A stretch of 35,883 nt of DNA, from contig CACBNQ010000014.1 in NCBI GenBank assembly GCA_902540655.1, positions 1 to 35,883 of the forward strand, in the 5' to 3' direction. This DNA is from an uncultured Alphaproteobacteria bacterium (lineage in GTDB: Bacteria > Pseudomonadota > Alphaproteobacteria > Rhodobacterales > Rhodobacteraceae). Positions 8,679 through 16,927 of this stretch are shown here, in pieces. The first letter of the stretch is position 1, and each line of letters starts with the position of its first letter. The position numbers and the translations under genes were made by a program. The notes under the pieces were generated by a model that saw nothing but the letters and a program-made list of their open reading frames with translations, had not been told where the DNA came from and did not search any database.

Positions 8679-8921
8679 ATCCACTAGAACATCCTAATTA
8701 ATATTAAAAGTCAAGAGAAAGAATTTCTAGGCGTTTATTTTCAAAAAAGAAGGTGAGATAATTTTCCCAAATAAATAGGTGACCGTATTAATATTCTATT
8801 CAATTAGTAATAGGTTAATTAATAAAAAAAAACGAAATGCCTTGGTATTTCTTAGATTTTTATTTTAATATTTTAGGATACTAAGATCATTACGATTAAT
8901 TGTACTACAAAAACAACGAAA

Positions 8922-9686
8922 ATGAATAATGTGAAATTCACAAAGAATAATGGTGTCGGGATATTAATACTGGACTCGCCCAAAAGAAAAAACGCGCTTA
9001 ATTCAGAAGATATGTTGTTGCTAAGAGATATACTTTCTAGAGAGGCAAAATCTGATATTTATGCACTTATTATCTCAGGAAGCGGTAACGTTTTTTGCTC
9101 GGGAGCTGACCTTTCTGAGATTATTTCAATAATTGGAAAAAATAAAAAAGATCAAGAGTTACAAACAAACGATATGTCAAAATTATGTGATGCTATTCAA
9201 AGCTTTCCTCTCCCAACAGTGTGCGCTTTAAATGGGAGCGCTTATGGTGGAGGTGTAGAAATAGCTTGTGCCTGCGATTTTAGAATTGCTGTTTCAAATA
9301 TTGAAATTATGGTGCCTCCAGCCAAGATTGGAATTCATTATCACCCGGCCGGAATAAAAAGATTTTTAAATATTTTTGGAGCAAGTACTACCAAGAGATT
9401 ATTACTTACAGCAAAAAAAATGTCAGAAAAAGAACTCAAAAATGTTGGATTTTTTGATGAGATAATAAACGAAGGCGACAATATCATTGATAGAGCGCAT
9501 GTTTTTATTAAGCAATGTAAAGAGTTATCGCCTGAAGCTGTAAGAGGCATGAAACTATCGATAAATGACATAGTTATGGATAGCGTGAGTGCCCAAAGTT
9601 TTGATTCACGCATCAAGGAAACACTTGAGTCTAGGTACTTAGAACGTCAACTAAAATTTATCAAAGAAAAAACTCTTAGTAGATAA
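8922..9686 (+). CDS. Enoyl-CoA hydratase/isomerase-family protein
   Basis: Crotonase-fold protein of 254 aa. The oxyanion-hole segments are present (FCSGADLSEI; AYGGGVEIACACDF). The first catalytic Glu of classical hydratases is kept (GGGVE). The second, normally in the QPE motif 20 residues on, is replaced by proline (VPPAKIGI). It may therefore not be an ordinary enoyl-CoA hydratase; other crotonase chemistries (isomerase, decarboxylase, thioesterase) are possible. It is transcribed divergently from the thiamin operon, convergently with the nitronate-monooxygenase-like gene, and has no clear Shine-Dalgarno sequence. Confidence 0.85.
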   Translation: MNNVKFTKNNGVGILILDSPKRKNALNSEDMLLLRDILSREAKSDIYALIISGSGNVFCSGADLSEIISIIGKNKKDQELQTNDMSKLCDAIQSFPLPTVCALNGSAYGGGVEIACACDFRIAVSNIEIMVPPAKIGIHYHPAGIKRFLNIFGASTTKRLLLTAKKMSEKELKNVGFFDEIINEGDNIIDRAHVFIKQCKELSPEAVRGMKLSINDIVMDSVSAQSFDSRIKETLESRYLERQLKFIKEKTLSR

Positions 9687-9698
9687 ATTAAAAAATTT

Positions 9699-10676
9699 TT
9701 ATGCAGAAAGCATACCTTCAAGTCTTTTTGTTATTAAGCGGTCAGCTTCACTCATTATTCCATCTATAAGTTCTTTACAGCTTGGTATGTCATTTATTAG
9801 ACCAACAACCATTCCGCATGACCACGCCCCTGCTTCCATTTCTCCATCTAGCATGACTTTAGGATATACACCTGCTACTTCATCCATAATGTCTTCAAAT
9901 TTAATATTAGAACCAAGATCTTTTTCTTTTTCTAATAATTTTTCTACTGCAGAATTATTTAATACTCGTTCGGTGTTTCTCAGTGGACGCATAACAAGTC
10001 TGGTATCTAATTCTGTGGCATTAATTATTGCCTCTTTCACTCTTTCGTGACATGGAGCCTCCTTAGTAGCCATAAATCTTGTTCCCATGTTCATTCCATC
10101 AGCCCCCATTGCAAGCGAGGCAACTAAGCTTCGCGCGTCAGCCATTCCTCCTGAGGCGACAAATGGGATTTTCAACTCCTCAGCTGCTCTGGGAAGTAAA
10201 ATCATATTTGGCATATCGTCTTCTCCAGGATGTCCTCCGCATTCAAATCCATCAACAGACACGGCATCACATCCTATAGCTTCGGCTTTGAGTGAGTGCC
10301 TAACAGAGGTACATTTGTGGATAACTTTTATATCGGCTTTTTTTAATTGTTTCATATAAGGTTGGGGATTTCTTCCTGCGGTCTCTACAATCTTAATGCC
10401 CCCATCGATAATTGCATCAATATATCCTGGATAGTCAGGCGCCGCTACTGTTGGAAGAAATGTTAAATTCACTCCAAACGGCTTGTCTGTCATTTCGTGG
10501 CATCTCGCTATCTCTTTTGCAAGATCGTTTGGGGTCTTCTGAGTAAGTCCAGTTATTATGCCTAAGCCGCCAGCATTTGATACAGCAGAGGCAAGCTCGG
10601 CAAATCCCACATAGTGCATACCACCCTGAATTATTGGGTGTTCAATGTTAAATAATTCTGTTATCCGGGTTTTCAT
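9699..10676 (-). CDS. Nitronate monooxygenase / 2-nitropropane dioxygenase-like FMN protein
   Basis: FMN-dependent TIM-barrel oxidoreductase, 325 aa from the ATG at 10676, which has AGGA 7 bases upstream; a TTG two codons earlier is not needed. N-terminal IIQGGMHYVGFAELASAVSN, CDAVSVDGFECGGHPGED (with the family His) and VASGGMADARSLVASLAMGADGMNMGTRF (phosphate-binding region) identify the 2-nitropropane dioxygenase family, to which FabK-type enoyl-ACP reductases also belong. It is last in the valine-catabolic operon, 52 bases after mmsB, so an acyl-CoA-related or nitronate-detoxifying role is possible. Confidence 0.85.
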   Translation of the reverse strand: MKTRITELFNIEHPIIQGGMHYVGFAELASAVSNAGGLGIITGLTQKTPNDLAKEIARCHEMTDKPFGVNLTFLPTVAAPDYPGYIDAIIDGGIKIVETAGRNPQPYMKQLKKADIKVIHKCTSVRHSLKAEAIGCDAVSVDGFECGGHPGEDDMPNMILLPRAAEELKIPFVASGGMADARSLVASLAMGADGMNMGTRFMATKEAPCHERVKEAIINATELDTRLVMRPLRNTERVLNNSAVEKLLEKEKDLGSNIKFEDIMDEVAGVYPKVMLDGEMEAGAWSCGMVVGLINDIPSCKELIDGIMSEADRLITKRLEGMLSA

Positions 10677-10728
10677 TTTCAATTCCTATTTTTCTTTAAT
10701 GCTATGACATTTAAGTTCAAATATAAAA

Positions 10729-11586
10729 CTATTTTTTTGCTAGATAGGGTAAAATAGCAGAAAAATCCATACCCTTGCCACCGTCGGAAATGAAAGTTTC
10801 ATATATTTCAGTAGCGTGCTTACCTAATTCAGTAGGGGCTGATACTGCGTTAGCAGCTTCTTGAGAAAGCTTAAGGTCTTTTAACATCAATTCAGCTGCA
10901 AAACCAGGTTTATAGTCCCTGTCTGCAGGACTTTCTGGCCCTACGGCAGGAGCTGGGCAATATGTGTTAACAGACCAGCAAGATCCCGAAGATGTTGATA
11001 CAACATCAAATAACCTATTCCAATTTAGATTTAGTTTTTGAGCCAAATTAAAAGCTTCGCACACTCCTATCATTGAAATTCCCAAAATCATATTATTACA
11101 AATCTTTGCAGACTGACCAGCTCCTGGCCCACCGCATAACACAGATTTCTGTCCCATTATTGCAAAATATGGTTCTATTTGGTCATAAGCATCTTTTTCT
11201 CCCCCAACCATAAATGTCAGCGTGCCATTTTCTGCACCTACAACACCACCAGATACTGGAGCATCTATTACCGCTATTGAGTTTTTCTCAGCCTCTTTTG
11301 ATACATGCAAAGCACTTTCCACGTCCACTGTTGAACAATCAACAAGTATTGTTTCAGAGGTACATAAGGGTATAAGTTCCTCATATACATTTCTCAAAAC
11401 ATTTCCATCGGGCAACATAGAAATGATAATTCTGCATTCCTCCGCTATTTTAGGAATCGAGTCCTGAGTAATATCTCCGACATTGGTCGGAGTGACGTCA
11501 AAACCTAACAAATCATGACCAGCGTTAATTAAATTTCTTGCCATGGGCGCACCCATGTTCCCAAGCCCTATAAATCCTATTTTCAT
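10729..11586 (-). CDS. mmsB: 3-hydroxyisobutyrate dehydrogenase
   Basis: Oxidises 3-hydroxyisobutyrate to methylmalonate semialdehyde with NAD+. 285 aa: Rossmann motif GFIGLGNMGAPMARNL (4-19), substrate-binding DAPVSGGVVGAENGTL (108-123) and the catalytic Lys161 with Asn165 in GAGQSAKICNN. AAGGAG lies 9 bases before the ATG. It follows the 3-hydroxyisobutyryl-CoA hydrolase gene by 18 bases, exactly the preceding step of valine breakdown, which separates it from the related tartronate semialdehyde reductases. Confidence 0.94.
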   Translation of the reverse strand: MKIGFIGLGNMGAPMARNLINAGHDLLGFDVTPTNVGDITQDSIPKIAEECRIIISMLPDGNVLRNVYEELIPLCTSETILVDCSTVDVESALHVSKEAEKNSIAVIDAPVSGGVVGAENGTLTFMVGGEKDAYDQIEPYFAIMGQKSVLCGGPGAGQSAKICNNMILGISMIGVCEAFNLAQKLNLNWNRLFDVVSTSSGSCWSVNTYCPAPAVGPESPADRDYKPGFAAELMLKDLKLSQEAANAVSAPTELGKHATEIYETFISDGGKGMDFSAILPYLAKK

Positions 11587-11604
11587 GTTAGTGTACTCCT
11601 TACT

Positions 11605-12615
11605 TTAACGGTGAATAGTTTGAAAAAACGGTTTGAGGTCTTCATCCGAAACTTCACCCAGATTTGTTTTTTTCCATAGCGGAGTTCGGTCCTTATCGAT
11701 AACAGCGGCTCTTATTCCTTCTTGGAAGTCTCCAAATTCTTGTGATCGAGCAGTAAAACTATATTCCGCATCAAGGGCGTCTGAAATACTATTGCGAACC
11801 TTTTCCATCTTTAGCATTGATATTGTATAAGCAACTGAAATAGGGGAGTTAAATCTTAATGCACTCAAGTCCTTTTCAAAATATGGGTGCTGCAATCTCG
11901 ACTCTATATTCTTAGTTGAGACGTCAACCATAGCTTCTGAGATTTGTGAAAATGAGTTTTCTATTTCCGAGGCCTCTGTACTTCGATGGAATTTTTTTAT
12001 CCAATCAATGTTTCCAGTTTTAACAAGTTTCTCTTTTAGATCCTCCCACTTTGTTTCTGGTATGAAGTAATCAGCGAACCCACAATAAATAGCATCACTT
12101 GCTTTCATTCTTTTCCCAGTTACACCCAAAAATGTACCTATATTCCCAGGTAGTTTTGCAAGAAGAAAAGAGCCTCCAACGTCTGGAACTAAACCAATGC
12201 TACATTCAGGCATTGCTATTTTGCTTGTTTCCCCCACAATTCTATGACTGCCGTGGCATGAAACTCCGACACCTCCACCCATCGTGAAACCTTGCATGAA
12301 AGCTACAAACGGTTTCTTGTAATTAGCAATCTTTTCATTCAGTCGATACTCATCAGCCCAGAACTTTTTACCATAAGCAAAGTTTTTGTTAAATCCGTTT
12401 TCATATAGGATCTGAATATCACCACCAGCACAAAAGGCTCTATCTCCTCTAGCGTCGATAACTACGAGGGCTATGCTTTCGTCGGTTTCCCATTCAATCA
12501 AGGCAGTCTCTATAGAGAGTATCATTAAATAGGTTAGTGAGTTTAACACGTCGGGTCTATTTAAAGTTATACGGCCTACATAGCCGGATTTTCGTATAAA
12601 AATATCCTCCGACAT
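11605..12615 (-). CDS. 3-hydroxyisobutyryl-CoA hydrolase
   Basis: Crotonase-fold CoA thioesterase (ECH_2 type), 336 aa, longer than simple hydratases as expected for this family. Landmarks: AFCAGGDI (60-67), TMGGGVG (111-117) and PECSIGLVPDVGGS (136-149) with the conserved Glu137 and Asp145. It releases 3-hydroxyisobutyrate in valine degradation. It starts 2 bases after the acyl-CoA dehydrogenase stop, and mmsB, which uses its product, is next. Confidence 0.92.
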   Translation of the reverse strand: MSEDIFIRKSGYVGRITLNRPDVLNSLTYLMILSIETALIEWETDESIALVVIDARGDRAFCAGGDIQILYENGFNKNFAYGKKFWADEYRLNEKIANYKKPFVAFMQGFTMGGGVGVSCHGSHRIVGETSKIAMPECSIGLVPDVGGSFLLAKLPGNIGTFLGVTGKRMKASDAIYCGFADYFIPETKWEDLKEKLVKTGNIDWIKKFHRSTEASEIENSFSQISEAMVDVSTKNIESRLQHPYFEKDLSALRFNSPISVAYTISMLKMEKVRNSISDALDAEYSFTARSQEFGDFQEGIRAAVIDKDRTPLWKKTNLGEVSDEDLKPFFQTIHR

Positions 12616-12617
12616 TT

Positions 12618-13757
12618 TTACTCAGACAAAATGGCTCTTGCTATAATTACTCTCATAATCTCATTTGTTCCCTCTAGAATTTGATGAACACGAAGATCAC
12701 GTACTATTTTCTCTATGCCATACTCTTCAAGATAGCCATAACCACCAAGTATTTGTAGGGCGGTATTTGATATTTCAAATGATACATCAGTAACTAACCG
12801 CTTTGCCATTGCGACAGAGACAGTTGCATCCGGTTTTGAATTGTCTAACTTCCAAGCAGCGCTTCTCAAAAAAAGTCTTGCCGCCTCGAGTTGTGTTGCC
12901 ATGTCTGCCAATTTAAATTCTATAGACTGAAATTTACTGATAGGTTTACCAAACGCTGACCTTTCCTTTGAATATGATTTTGCAATTTCATAGGCCTTTT
13001 GCGCGCCGCCTAATGAGGCGGCGGCAATATTAAGCCTTCCCCCATCTAAACCCTCCATAGCGTATTTAAAACCATCACCTTCTTCACCTACAAGGTTTGC
13101 AGCAGGAATTGAGCAGTTGTCAAATTGCACGATTGCAGTTGGTTGTGCTTTCCATCCCATTTTTTGCTCTTTTTTTCCGAAACTAAGACCTTTTTGTCCA
13201 TTTTCAACTAAGACCATTGATATACCATTCGGTGTTTGATCTCCAGTCCTGCACAGGACAACGTATAAATCTGAAAAACCTCCACCAGATATAAATGACT
13301 TCGATCCATTAAGGCTATATCCCTCATTTGTTATTGCTGCCTTTGTTTTTAGCGCAGCGGCATCTGACCCTGATCCAGGTTCTGTTAAACAATATGAACA
13401 AACGTCATCAAAGCTTACAATGTTCTTTAAAAATTTATCTTTTAAAGCTTGGTCCCCTCTCTTTGAGATTACCCATGCAGACATATTGTGAATTGAAATA
13501 AAAGAGGAGACAGAAGGGCAGGACATTGCTAGAGCTTCAAATACGAGCGTTCCGTCTAAGCGCGACATTCCAGAGCCGCCATCTTCCTCAGAGACTATAA
13601 TCCCTCCAAGTCCCAGGGTTCCAGCCTCCTTAAGAAGTTTTCTAGGAATTTCTTCCTTCTTTTCCCAGTCTATCGCATTTGGCGCAATAGTTTCCTCACC
13701 AAATTCCCTAGCCGTATTATAGAGAATGTTTTGTTCTTCTGATAAAGAAAAATACAC
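12618..13757 (-). CDS. Acyl-CoA dehydrogenase, probably isobutyryl-CoA dehydrogenase
   Basis: FAD flavoenzyme of 379 aa. YCLTEPGSGSDAAALKT (122-138) is the FAD/substrate signature, and ILGGYGYLEEYGIEKIVRD plus ILEGTNEIMR near the C-terminus carry the catalytic Glu362 at the short-chain/isobutyryl position. It begins with GTG, with GGAG 6 bases upstream, 3 bases after mmsA. The general family is certain; the isobutyryl-CoA specificity is inferred from the neighbours, which supply the following steps. Confidence 0.9.
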   Translation of the reverse strand: MYFSLSEEQNILYNTAREFGEETIAPNAIDWEKKEEIPRKLLKEAGTLGLGGIIVSEEDGGSGMSRLDGTLVFEALAMSCPSVSSFISIHNMSAWVISKRGDQALKDKFLKNIVSFDDVCSYCLTEPGSGSDAAALKTKAAITNEGYSLNGSKSFISGGGFSDLYVVLCRTGDQTPNGISMVLVENGQKGLSFGKKEQKMGWKAQPTAIVQFDNCSIPAANLVGEEGDGFKYAMEGLDGGRLNIAAASLGGAQKAYEIAKSYSKERSAFGKPISKFQSIEFKLADMATQLEAARLFLRSAAWKLDNSKPDATVSVAMAKRLVTDVSFEISNTALQILGGYGYLEEYGIEKIVRDLRVHQILEGTNEIMRVIIARAILSE

Positions 13758-13760
13758 TAG

Positions 13761-15260
13761 TTACTCCATTGTCGGAATTGAAAAACTCGCCCCCTCCTTG
13801 ATGCCGGTAGGCCATCGGGACGTGACAGTTTTTGTTTTTGTATAAAAACGAAAGGCATCTGGTCCGTGTTGGTTAAGATCTCCAAAAGCAGATTTTTTCC
13901 AGCCGCCGAAAGTGTGGTAAGCTAGCGGAACGGGTATAGGTACATTCACCCCCACCATTCCCACATTAACTTTATTAGCGAAATCACGAGCAGTATCTCC
14001 ATCTCGAGTAAATATAGCAGTCCCGTTTCCGTATTGGTTCGTTTTTACAAGATCAAGAGCTTCCTCATAGTTTTTAGTTCGTACCGTAGACAGAACAGGT
14101 CCAAAAATCTCTTGCTTATATATTTCCATTTCTTTTGTGACATTATCAAAAAGACACGCACCCACAAAAAATCCATTTTCATAACCCTGCATTTTGAAGT
14201 TTCTTCCATCAACTTTGAGAGATGCTCCTTGTTCTACTCCTTTATCAACGAGGCCCAAAATTTTATTTTGTGCTTCTTTTGTGACTACAGGACCAAAATC
14301 AATATCCTTGCCAGCCGTGTAGGGGCCGATTTTTAAAGACTCTATTTTAGGTATAAGTTTTTCAACTAATTTATCAGCTGTTTTTTCTCCAACTGGTACC
14401 GCCACGGAGATGGCCATACATCTCTCGCCAGCAGCTCCATATCCAGCTCCTACCAGTGCATCAGCTGCTTGATCCATATCTGCATCTGGCATGATCAGCA
14501 TATGATTTTTTGCTCCAGCAAAACATTGTACTCTCTTTCCATTGGTGCAACCTCTTGTATATATATATTCTGCAATCGGTGTACTCCCAACAAAGCCAAC
14601 AGCTTGGATTGTTTCATTGTCCAAAATAGCATCCACGACCTCTTTATCCCCATTTACGACTTGCAAAATGCCCTCTGGCAAGCCTGCTTCTAATAGTAAT
14701 TCGGCTAAAGCCATAGGCACTGATGGGTCTCTTTCAGATGGCTTAAGAATAAACGCGTTGCCCGCGACGATTGCAGGACAAAACTTCCACATAGGTATCA
14801 TGGCTGGGAAGTTAAATGGAGTAATGCCAGCGACGACGCCAAGTGGCTGTCGCATTGAATACATATCAATTCCCGGTCCCGCACTATCTGTGAATTCTCC
14901 CTTAAGAAGGTGTGGCGCTCCTATACAGAACTCAGCTACTTCTAGTCCTCTGATTATGTCACCTTCAGCATCCGGTAAGGTTTTACCATGTTCTGATGAC
15001 AATAGTGCCGACAATTTATCCATGTCTCTATGAAGTAATTCAACAAACTTCATTATAACTCTCGCACGCTTTTGGGGGTTGACCTCTGCCCATTTTGGCT
15101 GCGCTACGCTAGCTAATTCGACGGCTTCGTTGAGCTCGTCGCGTGTTGCATAAGCCACCTCGGCTTGCACCTCGCCAGTGGCAGGATTAAACACTTGCCC
15201 GCTTTTGTTTGATTTTCCAGGTACTTCTTTGCCGTTAATAAAGTGGCCTATTGCTTTCAT
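13761..15260 (-). CDS. mmsA: Methylmalonate-semialdehyde dehydrogenase (acylating)
   Basis: Converts methylmalonate semialdehyde to propionyl-CoA. 499 aa, standard length. ITPFNFPAMIPMWKFCPAI (146-164), ILKPSERDPS (171-180), FVGSTPIAEYIY (223-234), FAGAKNHMLIMPDADMD (247-263) and the nucleophile Cys281 in GERCMAISVAV are characteristic of the CoA-dependent MMSDH branch of aldehyde dehydrogenases. GGAGG lies 5 bases before the ATG. First gene of the valine operon; its promoter should be in 15261-15336. Confidence 0.96.
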   Translation of the reverse strand: MKAIGHFINGKEVPGKSNKSGQVFNPATGEVQAEVAYATRDELNEAVELASVAQPKWAEVNPQKRARVIMKFVELLHRDMDKLSALLSSEHGKTLPDAEGDIIRGLEVAEFCIGAPHLLKGEFTDSAGPGIDMYSMRQPLGVVAGITPFNFPAMIPMWKFCPAIVAGNAFILKPSERDPSVPMALAELLLEAGLPEGILQVVNGDKEVVDAILDNETIQAVGFVGSTPIAEYIYTRGCTNGKRVQCFAGAKNHMLIMPDADMDQAADALVGAGYGAAGERCMAISVAVPVGEKTADKLVEKLIPKIESLKIGPYTAGKDIDFGPVVTKEAQNKILGLVDKGVEQGASLKVDGRNFKMQGYENGFFVGACLFDNVTKEMEIYKQEIFGPVLSTVRTKNYEEALDLVKTNQYGNGTAIFTRDGDTARDFANKVNVGMVGVNVPIPVPLAYHTFGGWKKSAFGDLNQHGPDAFRFYTKTKTVTSRWPTGIKEGASFSIPTME

Positions 15261-15336
15261 TTAATCCTCCGATAATGTTTTTAAAAGATATAGTTTATCA
15301 AATAACTATAAAATGTAATAAAAAAGTTTTATGGGT

Positions 15337-15375
15337 TCAAAGAGCCCTTGTTCTTTCAGAAGAAGGGCTCTTTGA
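15337..15375 (-). terminator. Strong stem-loop terminator after the 27-aa lipoprotein gene
   Basis: A perfect 13-bp inverted repeat, TCAAAGAGCCCTT and AAGGGCTCTTTGA, encloses a 13-base loop. It begins 2 bases beyond the stop of the 27-aa lipoprotein ORF on the minus strand, and CTTTTTT follows about 10 bases past the stem on that strand. It should end the gpx-lipoprotein transcript ahead of the mmsA promoter region. The U-tract is somewhat distant, so efficiency is uncertain. Confidence 0.75.
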
Positions 15376-15377
15376 GT

Positions 15378-15461
15378 TTAGATAAATGGTATCAATGGCA
15401 CATCAAAAGATGAGCAAGCGGACAATAACATCAACGAACTTAGTAAAATAATTTTCTTCAT
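15378..15461 (-). CDS. Tiny 27-aa lipoprotein
   Basis: A 27-codon ORF 30 bases downstream of the glutathione-peroxidase gene on the same strand. The ATG has GGGAG 8 bases upstream. The peptide is almost entirely a lipoprotein signal: MKK, a hydrophobic stretch (4-13), lipobox LSAC with Cys16, then an 11-residue mature tail rich in Ser, Pro and Ile. A strong terminator follows 2 bases after the stop. This resembles entericidin-size lipoproteins in layout, but I do not recognise a named family. Ribosome site, lipobox and terminator together make it a likely real gene. Confidence 0.75.
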   Translation of the reverse strand: MKKIILLSSLMLLSACSSFDVPLIPFI

Positions 15462-15491
15462 CTTAACAACTCCCAATTATATCTAAGATGA

Positions 15492-16022
15492 TTAAGGTTG
15501 TTTTAGTATTTCGTCAACCACTTTCAGTATACTGGTTGAATTGGGTTTTGTAAGCGAGTTGAAACTACTGTGGAAGTGTCCATTTTTATCCAATATAACT
15601 TTATAAAAATTCCATTTTGGTTGAAAGTTGTGTTCTTTTTTTAACCAACGGTAAAATGGGTGGGCACTTTTGCCTCGTACCGAAGTGATTTCTGTCATGG
15701 GTAGAGTAAGATCAAATGATATATTACAAAACTCTTTAACTTTAGAATTACTTGAAAGTTCCTGATTGAAATCGTTAGATGGAACAGCAATAACTACTAG
15801 CCCTTTGTCTTTGTAACTTCTATGTAATTTCTCTAAATGTGAATATTGGTTTGTAAATCCGCATCTTGAAGCAGTATTGGTAACCAATACTGCCTTACCT
15901 TCATACGCCCCTATATCTAAGGAGCCCCCATCTATACTTTTAAATGAAAATTCGGTTGCATCTGTAAGTGCTGGAGCGAAGCTCGAAAAAAACAATATAA
16001 TAACCTGCAGTAATAGTTTCAT
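15492..16022 (-). CDS. Glutathione peroxidase-family protein, exported
   Basis: Thiol peroxidase of the GPx/BtuE family, 176 aa. It has a signal-like N-terminus (hydrophobic 3-19), so it probably acts in the periplasm. NTASRCGFTNQY (49-60) contains the peroxidatic Cys54 (Cys, not selenocysteine). VIAVPSNDFNQE supplies Gln87, and PKWNFYKV supplies Trp137 and Asn138, completing the catalytic tetrad. Cys99, in the EFCN segment, could be a resolving Cys. It is followed by the small lipoprotein gene on the same transcript. The reductant (thioredoxin rather than glutathione in many bacterial members) is unknown. Confidence 0.92.
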   Translation of the reverse strand: MKLLLQVIILFFSSFAPALTDATEFSFKSIDGGSLDIGAYEGKAVLVTNTASRCGFTNQYSHLEKLHRSYKDKGLVVIAVPSNDFNQELSSNSKVKEFCNISFDLTLPMTEITSVRGKSAHPFYRWLKKEHNFQPKWNFYKVILDKNGHFHSSFNSLTKPNSTSILKVVDEILKQP

Positions 16023-16077
16023 GTTTGTGACCTGAGAAGGTACAAGTAGATTTAATTTTTAAAAAGTAAAGAGAAAA

Positions 16078-16182
16078 TTATTCGTTGTTTTTCCTATGAG
16101 ATTCCAAAGCCAAAATCAACGCAACAATAGCGATACAAATAATAAAGACAAAAACAAACATTGCGCCAAGACTACCTTCCAT
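16078..16182 (-). CDS. 34-aa single-span membrane peptide
   Basis: A 34-codon ORF 35 bases downstream of the psiE-like gene, with GAGGG 7 bases before its ATG. The peptide has a short N-terminus, one hydrophobic segment (about residues 7-26, rich in Phe, Ile and Val) and a basic C-terminal tail (SHRKNNE), so it probably inserts with the tail in the cytoplasm. No family recognised. Good ribosome site and composition argue that it is translated as the last gene of the his-psiE transcript. Confidence 0.65.
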   Translation of the reverse strand: MEGSLGAMFVFVFIICIAIVALILALESHRKNNE

Positions 16183-16217
16183 TTTTATACCCTCTTTAGT
16201 TGAAACTCTATTTATTA

Positions 16218-16610
16218 TTAATTACTTTTTTTACTATTAAAATCGAAATCTTCTGCTCTAGAAACATTTTTATGTGTTACAATGAAACAAGCAATAGCAA
16301 GGAGAAGAACTGCACCAGCCTCGTATATGAGGTTTTGTGGATCAGAGCCCTTTCCCTGTAAGATTATCATACGACTAAGAGCAGTAATCGCAATGAATAA
16401 AGGGAGAAGTATCGGTATTCGTCGACTTTTGTAAAAAATTGCTACCATCCCCAGAACCTCGGTATAGATGAAAAGGAGTAAGAGATCTGCTAATTGAACC
16501 TTTTGTTGTAATATCAGATAGTAAATTTCTTGACCGGTAGCAAAGACAGTTGCTATGCCGATTAAAGTTAAAAGTACTTTTTCTGTAATTTTTATAGTTT
16601 CCTCTATCAT
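16218..16610 (-). CDS. PsiE-like membrane protein
   Basis: Inner-membrane protein of the phosphate-starvation-inducible E family, 130 aa, with four predicted membrane segments (about 9-33, 40-60, 67-85, 96-112). The stretch ADLLLLFIYTEVLGM followed by YKSRRIP and IAITALSRMIIL is the PsiE signature region. The biochemical function of PsiE is not established. Its start overlaps the hisE stop by 4 bases, so it is translated with the histidine operon rather than from an obvious phosphate-controlled promoter. Confidence 0.85.
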   Translation of the reverse strand: MIEETIKITEKVLLTLIGIATVFATGQEIYYLILQQKVQLADLLLLFIYTEVLGMVAIFYKSRRIPILLPLFIAITALSRMIILQGKGSDPQNLIYEAGAVLLLAIACFIVTHKNVSRAEDFDFNSKKSN

Positions 16611-16927
16611 TCTAAATTCCTTTTTCTTTTCTCTTCAATACCCGATATGCCTTCTCTAGAAGCTAACTCTGTCAATACTTCGTTTATAGATATATTTTTT
16701 GATCTCAACAAAACCAACATATGGTACAAAGTATCAGCAGCCTCTCCAATAATCTCTTTTTTTTTCTTTTTTACACTGGCAACGATGAGTTCTATTGCCT
16801 CCTCGCCAAATTTTTCTGCGCATTTTTCTGTTCCTTTTTTTAACAGCTTTGCGGTATGTGATTTGTTTGGAGATTCAGTTGTTTTTCCTTGAATTGTTAA
16901 ATCCAATCTTTCTAGTATTGTGGTCAT
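16607..16927 (-). CDS. hisE: Phosphoribosyl-ATP diphosphatase
   Basis: Second step of histidine synthesis, hydrolysing PR-ATP to PR-AMP. 106 aa all-alpha MazG-like fold: metal-binding acidic residues in EKFGEEAIE (38-46) and EAADTLYHMLVLL (62-74). It is a stand-alone HisE without a HisI domain. It overlaps hisF by 4 bases upstream and the psiE-like gene by 4 bases downstream. Confidence 0.93.
   Translation of the reverse strand: MTTILERLDLTIQGKTTESPNKSHTAKLLKKGTEKCAEKFGEEAIELIVASVKKKKKEIIGEAADTLYHMLVLLRSKNISINEVLTELASREGISGIEEKRKRNLE

Noticed and set aside
8834-8851. Hairpin GAAATGC-CTTG-GTATTTC flanked by T-rich and A-rich tracts, terminator-like on both strands.
   Set aside because: It contains a G-T wobble (a mismatch on the other strand) and there is no upstream gene on the plus strand needing a terminator; its role is unclear.
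14542-15033. 163-codon plus-strand frame within mmsA.
   Set aside because: Antisense shadow; mmsA is complete with all motifs.
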